7,369 bases of DNA from Gammaproteobacteria bacterium (GTDB lineage Bacteria; Pseudomonadota; Gammaproteobacteria; GCF-002020875), in assembly GCA_018671205.1 (NCBI GenBank), contig JABHIC010000429.1, forward strand, positions 1 through 7,369, given 5' to 3'. Below the pieces are notes generated by a model. It did not search any database, had not been told where the DNA came from, and was given only the letters and a program-made list of their open reading frames with translations. The stretch's first letter is position 1. Each line of letters begins with the position of its first letter. The position numbers and the translations under genes are program-made. Shown here piece after piece: positions 1 to 6,582 of the stretch.

Positions 1-1
1 G

Positions 2-472
2 ATCAGAAATGGAGGGCCGGTTACCGTGACTCACCCGGAGGTTACCCGCTACTTTATGACTATACCGGAGGCGGTACAGCTGGTGATTCAGGCGGGCTCT
101 ATTGCTGAAGGGGGAGACCTTTTTGTCCTGGATATGGGAGAACCGGTTCGGATTGTGGACTTGGCCTTGAGAATGATTCACCTGAGTGGTTTCAAACTGA
201 GCAGGGGAGCCGCCAGTAAAGGTGAGATTGAGGTGGTCTATACCGGCCTTCGACCCGGTGAGAAGCTCTATGAAGAGCTACTGATTGGGGAGAATATATT
301 TACTACACTACACCCCAAGATCATGCGGGCCAGAGAGAATTTTATTTCATGGCAGCAGCTCTCTGAGCAGCTGGATCAGCTTGAGGAGTGCGCCCAAGGG
401 AGAGACCGTGAGGGGCTGAAGAGGCTGTTGCAGTCACTGGTAGCAGGCTATCTGCCCAGCGATCATATTTAG
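2..472 (+). CDS. FlaA1/CapD/WbpM-like nucleotide-sugar 4,6-dehydratase/epimerase, C-terminal part (5' truncated)
   Basis: The frame is open to the left edge and ends at TAG 470-472, giving 156 residues; the GTG at 26 is an internal valine codon, not a start. The fragment opens with RNGGPVTVTHPEVTRYFMTI and continues through PEAVQLVIQAG, GDLFVLDMGEPVRIVDLA and GLRPGEKLYEELL. These are hallmark C-terminal motifs of the polysaccharide-biosynthesis family of extended short-chain dehydrogenases (FlaA1, CapD, WbpM, PglF). Such enzymes convert UDP-GlcNAc-type sugars, by 4,6-dehydration or epimerisation, into precursors for O-antigen, capsule or glycan. The Rossmann domain, catalytic residues and any N-terminal membrane part lie outside the window, so substrate and subtype cannot be decided. 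The gene converges on the gspF-like gene with 27 nt between stop codons and no convincing terminator between them. Confidence 0.93.
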   Translation: MRNGGPVTVTHPEVTRYFMTIPEAVQLVIQAGSIAEGGDLFVLDMGEPVRIVDLALRMIHLSGFKLSRGAASKGEIEVVYTGLRPGEKLYEELLIGENIFTTLHPKIMRARENFISWQQLSEQLDQLEECAQGRDREGLKRLLQSLVAGYLPSDHI

Positions 473-499
473 AGTTACTCTTCTCGGATAGGCTCCTGA

Positions 500-1705
500 C
501 TAAAACTGCGCATCATTGATGCTAAAGATCGCATTCAGCATGGTGATCACAATCCCGCCGACAAAGATCCCCATCCCCAGAATCATCATCGGCTCTAGTA
601 GAGTGACCAGTCTGGCGGTCTGTTCGCGAGTCTGAGTATCGAAATGGTCCGCAATATGCTCAAGAATATCGGCGCTGGTTCCGGTCTCCTCCCCAACCTT
701 CAGTAGCTGCGAGAGCAGCGGAGGGAAGGGGGTGGAGTGTTGAAAAGCACTACCCAGACTGGTTCCTTTGCGTACCTCCTCAACGACCTGGGTGACGCTA
801 GCTGCAAGAAAAAGATTGCTGACAACCCCCTGAACCACATCCAGGGCCTGCATCAAGGGAATGCCCGCATTGAGAAGGGCTCCCAGGGTGCGGCTCAAGC
901 GTGCAGTTTCAGTCTCCAGGAGAATACCTCCCAGAAGGGGCAGATTCAGTAGCATCTGGTCCCGGCTCAGTTGTCGTTCAGGGGTACTGGAGGCAAACCG
1001 CCAGCCAGCGACCACAGCCACGGGAATCAACAAAAGAACCCAACCCCACTGCTGCATAAACGCACTGAGGCCGAGTAGAAATTCGGCAGAAGGGGGGATG
1101 GGGCTACCCGAATCCTCAAACATAGAGGCAAATTGAGGCACAACGTAGATGAGCAGAAGCACTACAGAGAGAATACCAACCAGAAAGAGGATTGCGGGAT
1201 AGGTGAGTGAAGAGATCAAATTTCTACGGGTCTCTTCCGCCGACTCCAGAAAGCGCCCCAGCTTTGGTAGCAGAATATCCAGAATTCCGCCGGCCTCACC
1301 AGCCTGTACAATACTGGTATAGAGAGGAGAAAAATAGTGGGGAAAAAAGCGCATCGCCTCAGAGAGACTCTTCCCCTCCTTGACCTCTTTCTGTAGCGCA
1401 TTACAGAGCTGGGCAAGTTCCGGCTTCTCAGAGGCATTTGCCAGAAGTCCCAGCGCTCGATCCAGTGGGGCATGAGCGGCCACCAACGTCTTCAGCCCCT
1501 GTGTAAAACTGATGATATCCTTGGTCGAGAGAGGGTCACCAAATGAGAAGGAGGCCTTGGTGGACTGTTGTTCTACCTCCAGGGGAACCAATCCCCGTGC
1601 CCCCAGGGCCTGTGAGACCTCAGATTCTGTGGCGGCAATGATCTCCCCTGTTACAGGATTGCCAGAGGCGTCCATCGCCTGGTAGGTATATCGGTTCTGC
1701 TGCAT
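500..1705 (-). CDS. gspF: Type II secretion / type IV pilus inner-membrane platform protein GspF
   Basis: This 401-residue protein has the full GspF/PilC architecture and the usual family length. It has a short N-terminal region (YTYQAMDASGNPVTGEI, the common start of the family). Two cytoplasmic helical F domains follow, at about 62-187 and 267-388, each carrying the repeated signature (VQAGEAGGILDILLPKL near 133-149; VGEETGTSADILEHIADHF near 337-355). Hydrophobic segments at about 170-190, 218-236 and 372-394 give three predicted membrane passes. GspF is the polytopic platform on which GspE acts to drive pseudopilus or pilus assembly. ATG at 1705 is preceded by TGGAG (1715-1719 on the opposite strand) inside the end of gspE, and the stop-to-start gap is 6 nt, so it is the last gene of the operon. 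PilC/MshG-type function cannot be excluded; the GspE and GspL/M partners favour a type II-like system. Confidence 0.93.
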   Translation of the reverse strand: MQQNRYTYQAMDASGNPVTGEIIAATESEVSQALGARGLVPLEVEQQSTKASFSFGDPLSTKDIISFTQGLKTLVAAHAPLDRALGLLANASEKPELAQLCNALQKEVKEGKSLSEAMRFFPHYFSPLYTSIVQAGEAGGILDILLPKLGRFLESAEETRRNLISSLTYPAILFLVGILSVVLLLIYVVPQFASMFEDSGSPIPPSAEFLLGLSAFMQQWGWVLLLIPVAVVAGWRFASSTPERQLSRDQMLLNLPLLGGILLETETARLSRTLGALLNAGIPLMQALDVVQGVVSNLFLAASVTQVVEEVRKGTSLGSAFQHSTPFPPLLSQLLKVGEETGTSADILEHIADHFDTQTREQTARLVTLLEPMMILGMGIFVGGIVITMLNAIFSINDAQF

Positions 1706-1711
1706 GGTGTG

Positions 1712-3190
1712 CTACTCCAGTCGGGTCACCCGTAGCACCTCTTCCGGGGTGGTGAGTTGCTGCTGGATTTTATCCACTCCATCCTGGCGCAGGGTACGCA
1801 TCCCCTCCTGTAGGGCAATGGTGCGAATGCTAGAGGCATCCTGACTCTCGTTGATCGCGTTACGAATAGAGTCCGGGATCGTTAACAGCTCATAGAGCCC
1901 AATTCTTCCACGGTATCCACTCTCCCCACAGCGCTCACAGCCTCTGCCCCGGCTGATGATGGGCAGCTCAGAACGGGTAATCTCGAGCACCCTGCACTCC
2001 TCCTCAGTCGGAGAGGTCTCCTCTCGGCAGTGGGGACAGACACGTCTGACCAACCTCTGGGCAAGAATGGCGAGAACACTGGAGCTGAGCAGATAGGGCT
2101 CAACCCCCATATCTTCCAGGCGAGTGATCGCACCGGCGGCATCATTGGTATGGAGCGTGGAAAAGACCAGGTGGCCGGTCAGTGCAGACTCAATCGCAAT
2201 CTCGGCGGTCTCCTGATCTCGGATCTCACCAATCATGATGACATCTGGATCCTGACGAACAATTGACCGTAATCCAGATGCGAAAGTAAGTCCAATACGG
2301 GCATTGACATGAATCTGGGTAATCCCGGAAAGTTGGTACTCAACCGGGTCCTCAACGGTAATAATCTTACGCTCTGGGGTGTTGATCTTTTCCAGTGTAC
2401 CGTAGAGTGTGGTGGTCTTACCGCTACCCGTTGGCCCGGTGACAAGAATCATCCCATGCGGTTGTTGTATCGCATGACGGTAGTTTTCCAGAAGAGAAGG
2501 GGGCATACCGAGCGATTCGAGTTCCACATGGACATCGCCCCGGTCAAGAATTCTGAGGACGATAGATTCACCGTGAACTCCCGGCAGGGTGGATACACGT
2601 AGATCTACCTTGCGCTTGTCCAGACTGAATTGGATGCGCCCATCTTGGGGAAGTCGTTTTTCTCCAATATCCAGACGGGCCATTAGCTTGAGGCGTGAGG
2701 CCACAGCAGAGAGGATATTTTTGGGTAGGGTCTCCAGCAGGCTCATCACCCCATCTACCCTAACCCGGACATTCATCCCCTCCTCTTCCGGTTCAAAGTG
2801 GATATCACTGGCCCTCAGATCGAGCGAGCGTTCCAGTAGATGGTTTACCATGCGGATCACCGGGGCCTCGGAGGCCAGATCCCGTAGCTCCTCCTCACTG
2901 CCTGGCTCAGTAGATAGATCGCCCTCATCCATTTCGGGCATCAATGCCGCACGCCAGTGGCGGAGCAGACTGTTGATCTGCTCCTGTGTCGCCTCTTCGA
3001 AGCGGATACCCTGACCGAGAATAAAGCGAATGGTTGAACGCTGCTCCAAACTGGGCGGTTTATGAAAAAAGAGCAGGGGCGAATGGGGGAACTCTGTGTC
3101 GGGTACGATGCCATTCGGAGAGAGAAAGCGGGAAAAAAAATCTGCTTTGGGGGCGGAAACCTGAGAAAAGCGCTCTGGAATAAAGGACAT
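1712..3190 (-). CDS. gspE: Type II secretion assembly ATPase GspE
   Basis: This 492-residue protein is a complete cytoplasmic secretion ATPase. An N-terminal domain (about 1-85) is joined by an acidic linker to the N2 domain, which contains APVIRMVNHLLERSLDLRASDIHFEP (109-134). The ATPase core has Walker A GPTGSGKT (252-259), the Asp box ITVEDPVEY (277-285), Walker B VIMIGEIRD (317-325, with E322) and the His box STLHTNDA (344-351). Four cysteines in two CxxC pairs (C385/C388 and C418/C421) form the zinc-binding element typical of GspE/PilB and absent from PilT retraction ATPases. GspE hydrolyses ATP to drive pseudopilus assembly on GspF and docks to the cytoplasmic part of GspL. The length matches the GspE family. 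ATG at 3190 directly follows the TAA of the gspM-like gene and has a GAGGAG ribosome site 6 nt upstream. All catalytic motifs look intact. Confidence 0.95.
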   Translation of the reverse strand: MSFIPERFSQVSAPKADFFSRFLSPNGIVPDTEFPHSPLLFFHKPPSLEQRSTIRFILGQGIRFEEATQEQINSLLRHWRAALMPEMDEGDLSTEPGSEEELRDLASEAPVIRMVNHLLERSLDLRASDIHFEPEEEGMNVRVRVDGVMSLLETLPKNILSAVASRLKLMARLDIGEKRLPQDGRIQFSLDKRKVDLRVSTLPGVHGESIVLRILDRGDVHVELESLGMPPSLLENYRHAIQQPHGMILVTGPTGSGKTTTLYGTLEKINTPERKIITVEDPVEYQLSGITQIHVNARIGLTFASGLRSIVRQDPDVIMIGEIRDQETAEIAIESALTGHLVFSTLHTNDAAGAITRLEDMGVEPYLLSSSVLAILAQRLVRRVCPHCREETSPTEEECRVLEITRSELPIISRGRGCERCGESGYRGRIGLYELLTIPDSIRNAINESQDASSIRTIALQEGMRTLRQDGVDKIQQQLTTPEEVLRVTRLE

Positions 3191-3757
3191 TTATGGCTCC
3201 TCTTTGCTGAAACCGGTAATAGAGAGCGTTCCGGTAAGCTCTTTTCGGGCTGTGTTGGTGGAGATTGAGACTGTCTCCAGTCGATGAGTATCATTCTCTA
3301 CCTGCTCAAGAAACAGAAGAAGATTTCTTGGGGTTGCCTTAAAGCGGATGGATTGGGTCGAAAAGAGCCAGCCACTGACAGAAGAGAACTCAGGTAACTC
3401 CATCGACTGGATGTTGAGCTGACTCTTTTCGGCAAGAGCCCGGACGATACCCTGCAGGTCAGCGCCGACCAACTGGGGGTTGCTCCCCTTGAGGAGTGCT
3501 TTTTCAATGGACTGTTGGGTAGAGGTGGCCTCATTGCGGCGTTCCATCCACAATAATTTGCGTCCCTGCAGTCTCGTTAATTTACTGATTTTTCGCTCTA
3601 TCTCCAGGTTCTCCTGCTGCACATTTTGATGTTGTTCAAGCACGGTTGGAGCGAGTTCAAAAGGGATGATATAGACGAACAGGATCAGCAGAGCAATGCG
3701 CAACAGACGCGTCTCTCTTGGGGTTAGTTTGTTGGAGGTGAGTCTTCCTGGCTTCAT
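3191..3757 (-). CDS. gspM: GspM/PilO-like bitopic inner-membrane protein
   Basis: This 188-residue protein has a short basic cytoplasmic tail, one transmembrane helix (about 19-37, IALLILFVYIIPFELAPTV), a coiled-coil-like stretch (about 40-78) and a C-terminal periplasmic domain (about 95-183) of alternating helices and strands. That matches the ferredoxin-like fold of GspM, PilO and MshJ. Topology and size, plus position between gspL-like and gspE genes, support the call; primary sequence in this family is poorly conserved. GspM pairs with GspL in the periplasm and stabilises the GspE-GspL-GspF platform. Its ATG overlaps the gspL stop as ATGA (3754-3757), indicating translational coupling; GAGG (opposite strand of 3765-3768) is a possible ribosome site 7 nt upstream. 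A PilO-type assignment is the main alternative. Confidence 0.72.
   Translation of the reverse strand: MKPGRLTSNKLTPRETRLLRIALLILFVYIIPFELAPTVLEQHQNVQQENLEIERKISKLTRLQGRKLLWMERRNEATSTQQSIEKALLKGSNPQLVGADLQGIVRALAEKSQLNIQSMELPEFSSVSGWLFSTQSIRFKATPRNLLLFLEQVENDTHRLETVSISTNTARKELTGTLSITGFSKEEP
3197..3202 (-). promoter_or_regulatory. Ribosome binding site for gspE (GAGGAG)
   Basis: On the minus strand GAGGAG sits 6 nt before ATG 3190 and lies within the last codons of the gspM-like gene. It is the strongest ribosome site in the operon and confirms the gspE start, where stop TAA and ATG abut with no gap. Confidence 0.7.
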
Positions 3758-5019
3758 TGAGGAACCTCGGGGAAGAACTCATCCAGATAACTTTGTAAAT
3801 CATAGTCACGTAACTGCAACTGGATTCCGAAACGGTTCAGGTCGCTCTTCTGCTGTTCTCCCTGTACGGCACGACTGAGGGCAACTTTTTGGTATTCAGG
3901 GTGGTTCTCAAGGGCGATCAAGAGCTGTTCTGGATTAGGGCCTATCCCCTCCATCTCAATACGCCCTTTCTCAAATTTGAAGTGGGTCAGGCGTGTATCC
4001 GCTGGGATGAGCTGGTTGAGTGAGAGAAAAATAGCACGTAAATCTGCGACGGGCATCCGTAAAATAGGGGCGTACTCATTTTCTAGCCGAACCGTCTGGT
4101 TCCGAGTCTCTGATATCGTCCGAGTCTCTTCCTGGAGTGTAGAGAGAGACTGTCGAAGCTGCAGACCGGAGAGGAGGGCATCGATAAAAGGGGTGCTCAA
4201 CCCGATTGCAGTCAATAGCAGGAGGATGGATACCCCCTTGCGCCGCTTGAGTCGCGTTCGCTGTTGATTAAACTGTATCTGTTTTGGTGGAGTGAAGAGA
4301 GGGTGGCTGGGGATGGCAACCACAGCGCTCTCCCACGCCCTCTTCGTTGAGATTTCGAAGAACAGATCAAACTGCTTTCGCATGGCATCAACCTGGCTGT
4401 TCCACTCGGCCTTGAAAGTGGGATGATTCATGTCGCTACGACTCATCTGCAGCCAGTGGCTCAATGTTTGACCATCCCATGCAACAAGGGTAAAACTATC
4501 CTCATCCTGGTCAAGGAGAGCAGCGGTTTGACCGGTGGCCTGACCAGCCAGCAGCGCAACGGCACGGGGGAGGATAGCGTTGAGCTGAATGGCCGATTCA
4601 TCAAGGTTTTGGTAAAGTTGATCCGCACTGTTGGCATCTAGCCAAAGGGCGATTGTCGCCGGGGTATTTTCCTCACTATTCTCGGCAGAGTGTTCGGAAG
4701 TCGAAAATGTATCGAGTAACAGAGGGTTTTCGTAGCCTGGGAACAGTGACTCCCTCTGTAATAGGGTAGCGCGGTGTATCTGTTCGGCTCCGAGAGGGGG
4801 AAGGTTCAGGCTGGTTGCACAGAACCACTGGTTGGGGGCGATCAGAGTGGCCGGAGAGGGGAGTTGACTCGTTGTGATATCCGCAAGTTTAAGCGCTGAA
4901 GGGGAACCACTGCTACGCATGACCGAGCCACGGATCATAATCCATTCGTGGGGGCTACTGTTTTTATGGGCTCTTGTGGAAAACATGGCGGGCAATGATA
5001 CCGTGGTGAGGTGTGGCAA
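3754..5019 (-). CDS. gspL: GspL-like protein (actin-like cytoplasmic part, one TM helix, PilN/GspL periplasmic domain)
   Basis: The frame encodes 421 residues from a TTG at 5019. The N-terminal half (to about 240) is soluble. It contains a segment resembling the start of GspL (EWIMIRG near 25-31, then ATLIAPNQWFCATSLNLPPL near 57-76, like the GspL pattern of a hydrophobic strand followed by a leucine-proline motif). One membrane helix lies at about 263-283 after a basic stretch (RTRLKRRK). It is followed by a coiled coil (286-315) and a periplasmic ferredoxin-like domain (about 322-405) with the PilN/GspL-type motif LNQLIPADTRLTHFKFEKGRIEMEG. GspL recruits GspE and binds GspM. The start is uncertain: neither the TTG at 5019 nor the in-frame ATG at 4986 has a good ribosome site. 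The ATG at 4938 would cut into the first predicted strand. It is the first gene of the operon and diverges from sapC. Confidence 0.75.
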   Translation of the reverse strand: MPHLTTVSLPAMFSTRAHKNSSPHEWIMIRGSVMRSSGSPSALKLADITTSQLPSPATLIAPNQWFCATSLNLPPLGAEQIHRATLLQRESLFPGYENPLLLDTFSTSEHSAENSEENTPATIALWLDANSADQLYQNLDESAIQLNAILPRAVALLAGQATGQTAALLDQDEDSFTLVAWDGQTLSHWLQMSRSDMNHPTFKAEWNSQVDAMRKQFDLFFEISTKRAWESAVVAIPSHPLFTPPKQIQFNQQRTRLKRRKGVSILLLLTAIGLSTPFIDALLSGLQLRQSLSTLQEETRTISETRNQTVRLENEYAPILRMPVADLRAIFLSLNQLIPADTRLTHFKFEKGRIEMEGIGPNPEQLLIALENHPEYQKVALSRAVQGEQQKSDLNRFGIQLQLRDYDLQSYLDEFFPEVPQ

Positions 5020-5042
5020 CCAACATCAATATTCTATATAAT
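5013..5042 (+). promoter_or_regulatory. Probable sigma-70 promoter of the SapC-family gene
   Basis: A perfect TATAAT at 5037-5042 is preceded at 18 nt by GTGGCA (5013-5018; 4 of 6 matches to TTGACA). Transcription would start near 5049 and give a leader of about 60 nt before the ATG at 5111. The -10 box sits within the same AT-rich stretch as the -10-like box of the divergent operon. Confidence 0.45.
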
Positions 5043-5050
5043 TATGTTTT
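5020..5050 (-). promoter_or_regulatory. Possible promoter of the gspLMEF operon
   Basis: On the minus strand TAGAAT (5 of 6 matches to a sigma-70 -10 box) lies at about 5031-5036. A weak -35 candidate CTGCAA (opposite strand of 5053-5058) is 16 nt upstream. The AT-rich stretch is the only plausible promoter region before the first operon gene. A start site here would leave almost no leader before the candidate start codons. The boxes are read by eye only. Confidence 0.3.
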
Positions 5051-5098
5051 TATTGCAGATAGTGGATGGTTCGCAATTTTGAGTGGTTCTGTTTTGTC

Positions 5099-5104
5099 AA
5101 AGGA
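5099..5104 (+). promoter_or_regulatory. Ribosome binding site deciding the SapC start (AAAGGA)
   Basis: AAAGGA lies 6 nt before ATG 5111. The earlier in-frame ATG at 5066 has no such site and would add 15 residues (beginning MVRNFEWF) not expected for the family. The 5111 start is therefore preferred. Confidence 0.7.
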
Positions 5105-5110
5105 TTGAAA

Positions 5111-5926
5111 ATGAGTGAAGAGAGTAAAGAGATTGTAAAGCCTCCGATGTTCCGGGGAATGCCCGTATTGCTGGATACAGCATCTCATGCAGATGCAAAA
5201 GTAAAGTTGATTGGTAACTACCATTTTGCGGATGGTTTTACCTGCTACCTCTCATTTCCTGAGCTTTATGAGGCCTGTAAGGAGTATGTGGTCACCTTTA
5301 CAAAGGGAACCGATGGTGAGGTGGTACCGATTACAATCCTAGGAATGCGTCAGGGTGAAAATGTCTATGTGCGCAAGGATGGCTCATGGGATGCCCGTTA
5401 CATCCCCGCCTATATCAGAAGATACCCCTTTGGCCTTGCTGAGCTGGCAGGTGGGGGAGGTGCCGTCAATGATGCCTCTTCTGATGAGGCGACAGAGGAA
5501 ACTCCGTTAGGGCTGATTCTGGATGAGGATGTACTGAGTGGTGTCGAGGGAGAGTCGTTGTTTGATGAGAAGGGAGAGGCAACCCCTTTTTTACAGCAAT
5601 ATATCAACTTGTTGCAGGTGTTTCAGGGAGAGCGGGGGCAGACGGTAAGGGCCTGCGCTTTGATGGAGGAGAAAGGGTTATTCAAAGAGTTTAATCTTGA
5701 GCTGAAAGATAGCCAGGGACACCTGATGAGCCTGACGGGCATGATGATGGTGGATGGTGAGCGGTTTGATGCGTTAAGCGGAGATGACCTAAAAGAGTTG
5801 CGCGATGTTGGGGCGATTCCGATGATCTATGCGCACCTCTTCTCACAAAGCAATACACAGCTATTTGCGGAACGATATGCCCGCTATGTTGATGAAAACC
5901 CCCGTTCACAAGAGGCGACCCATTAA
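5111..5926 (+). CDS. SapC-family protein
   Basis: This 271-residue protein carries the conserved pattern of the SapC family (Pfam SapC). The segments are PITILGMRQGENVYV (73-87), WDARYIPAYIRRYPF (93-107), ESLFDEKGEATPFLQQ (148-163), LTGMMMVDGERFDALS (208-223) and IYAHLFSQSN (239-248). The length is usual for the family. There is no signal peptide or membrane helix, so it is probably cytoplasmic. The family is named for a gene in the Campylobacter fetus surface-layer locus, but its biochemical role is not established. In many Proteobacteria family members occur near TonB-dependent receptors and flavin-dependent halogenase-like genes, which are absent here. A Gly/Ala/Thr/Glu-rich stretch (about 112-133) interrupts two conserved blocks. 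The gene appears monocistronic: its own promoter lies in the divergent region and a terminator follows 24 nt after the stop. Confidence 0.88.
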   Translation: MSEESKEIVKPPMFRGMPVLLDTASHADAKVKLIGNYHFADGFTCYLSFPELYEACKEYVVTFTKGTDGEVVPITILGMRQGENVYVRKDGSWDARYIPAYIRRYPFGLAELAGGGGAVNDASSDEATEETPLGLILDEDVLSGVEGESLFDEKGEATPFLQQYINLLQVFQGERGQTVRACALMEEKGLFKEFNLELKDSQGHLMSLTGMMMVDGERFDALSGDDLKELRDVGAIPMIYAHLFSQSNTQLFAERYARYVDENPRSQEATH

Positions 5927-5950
5927 AATCTGGATAGACGCCGACTAGCT

Positions 5951-5985
5951 AAAAAGCGTCTCGGTTACTCCGGGACGCTTTTTTT
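5951..5985 (+). terminator. Rho-independent terminator of the SapC-family gene
   Basis: A 14-bp stem (5951-5964 with 5970-5983; one G-U pair at 5961/5973) closes a 5-nt TTACT loop. A run of seven T (5979-5985) follows, partly within the stem. An A-run on the left arm means it could also work on the minus strand, but no minus-strand gene reads into it. It isolates sapC from the next gene. Confidence 0.92.
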
Positions 5986-6014
5986 ATGGGGACAGCCACC
6001 TAGAGGGTGATCAT

Positions 6015-6042
6015 TTGAGATTTAAGGGGATGCTGCTAAACT
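6015..6042 (+). promoter_or_regulatory. Possible promoter of the 172-residue orphan gene
   Basis: TTGAGA (6015-6020; 4 of 6 matches to TTGACA) and TAAACT (6037-6042; 4 of 6 matches to TATAAT) are 16 nt apart. Since a terminator lies upstream, the gene at 6050 needs its own promoter. If this one is real, transcription would start at about 6049-6050, on the start codon itself. The match is weak. Confidence 0.25.
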
Positions 6043-6049
6043 TAACATT

Positions 6050-6568
6050 ATGACAACGGTTTCACTTCAATCGTCACCACAGCCCCCCGTAAACAGGTTG
6101 CAGCAGCCCCGTGACGCCGCTGTTAAGGGTGAAGAGCGGGTTCAGGTTCAGAGGCGAGTAGCCGTCGCTCAAGAGAGTGGCACAGAAAGCAGGCTGGTTG
6201 CCTCATCCCAGCAGCGAGCAACGGGTTCAACACCAACACCAATACCTACCACTCAGAGTGGCTCAACCGAATCCCTCAAAGAGGGTCAGCCGGATAATAA
6301 GAGGGGTAGAGTGGAGGAAGAGCGGAAGGAGCGGGAAGAGAAGCTTGAGGCGGCCAGAAAAGAGCGAGAAGAGATGCTCAAAGCCAAACGAGAGGCGCGG
6401 GAGGCACGGATTGAGCAAGAGAGAGCGGCAGAGCAGGTCAAAAAAATAGAGGCGATGGAGAAAAAATTATTCTCAAATCTTCACAATTTGTTGGAAGATG
6501 ATCGAGATGCCGAAGACCTTACCGCTCTGCGTTATGCCTTGGATGCCCGTATTGATCTCTTTGCCTAA
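6050..6568 (+). CDS. Uncharacterised protein with disordered N-terminus and long charged helix
   Basis: I do not recognise a family for this 172-residue protein. Residues 1-82 are rich in Q, S, T, P and R and look disordered (for example STPTPIPTTQSG). Residues 83-138 are almost entirely E, K, R, A and M, with spaced opposite charges (EEERKEREEKLEAARKEREE and onward). This suggests a single charged alpha helix or a coiled coil. Residues 139-172 form a more ordinary, possibly conserved, amphipathic segment (LFSNLHNLLEDDRDAEDLTALRYALDARIDLFA). There is no signal peptide or membrane helix. The ATG at 6050 has no clear ribosome site within 15 nt; no better in-frame start is visible. The gene stands alone between the SapC terminator and the convergent smr gene (14 nt between stops). 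The clean ending and own intergenic space support a real gene; any structural or regulatory role is unknown. Confidence 0.68.
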   Translation: MTTVSLQSSPQPPVNRLQQPRDAAVKGEERVQVQRRVAVAQESGTESRLVASSQQRATGSTPTPIPTTQSGSTESLKEGQPDNKRGRVEEERKEREEKLEAARKEREEMLKAKREAREARIEQERAAEQVKKIEAMEKKLFSNLHNLLEDDRDAEDLTALRYALDARIDLFA

Positions 6569-6582
6569 ATACCCTATTGCGT

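Noticed and set aside
471..481. Small inverted repeat AGAGTTACTCT between the convergent polysaccharide and gspF genes
   Set aside because: The stem is only 4-5 bp with a tiny loop and no T-run on either strand; not a credible terminator.
2589..3014. Plus-strand ORF of 141 codons opposite gspE
   Set aside because: It is antisense to the conserved N-terminal and N2 region of gspE, is extremely rich in Arg and Ser, and has no recognisable motif; it is a shadow of gspE codon use.
3062..3268. Plus-strand ORF of 68 codons spanning the gspM/gspE junction
   Set aside because: It lies opposite two well-supported genes, has no recognisable motif, and its position is explained by the reverse frame of those genes.
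5066..5110. Upstream in-frame start extending the SapC protein by 15 residues
   Set aside because: ATG 5066 has no ribosome site, whereas ATG 5111 has AAAGGA at 6-nt spacing and begins a typical SapC-like N-terminus.
5042..5224. Minus-strand ORF of 60 codons over the sapC start
   Set aside because: It covers the sapC promoter and first codons, and its Cys/His-rich sequence has no family look; chance frame in AT-rich intergenic DNA.
6301..6470. Purine-rich stretch in the orphan gene as a possible DNA repeat
   Set aside because: The bias follows from runs of Glu, Lys and Arg codons; no exact tandem unit is visible at the DNA level.
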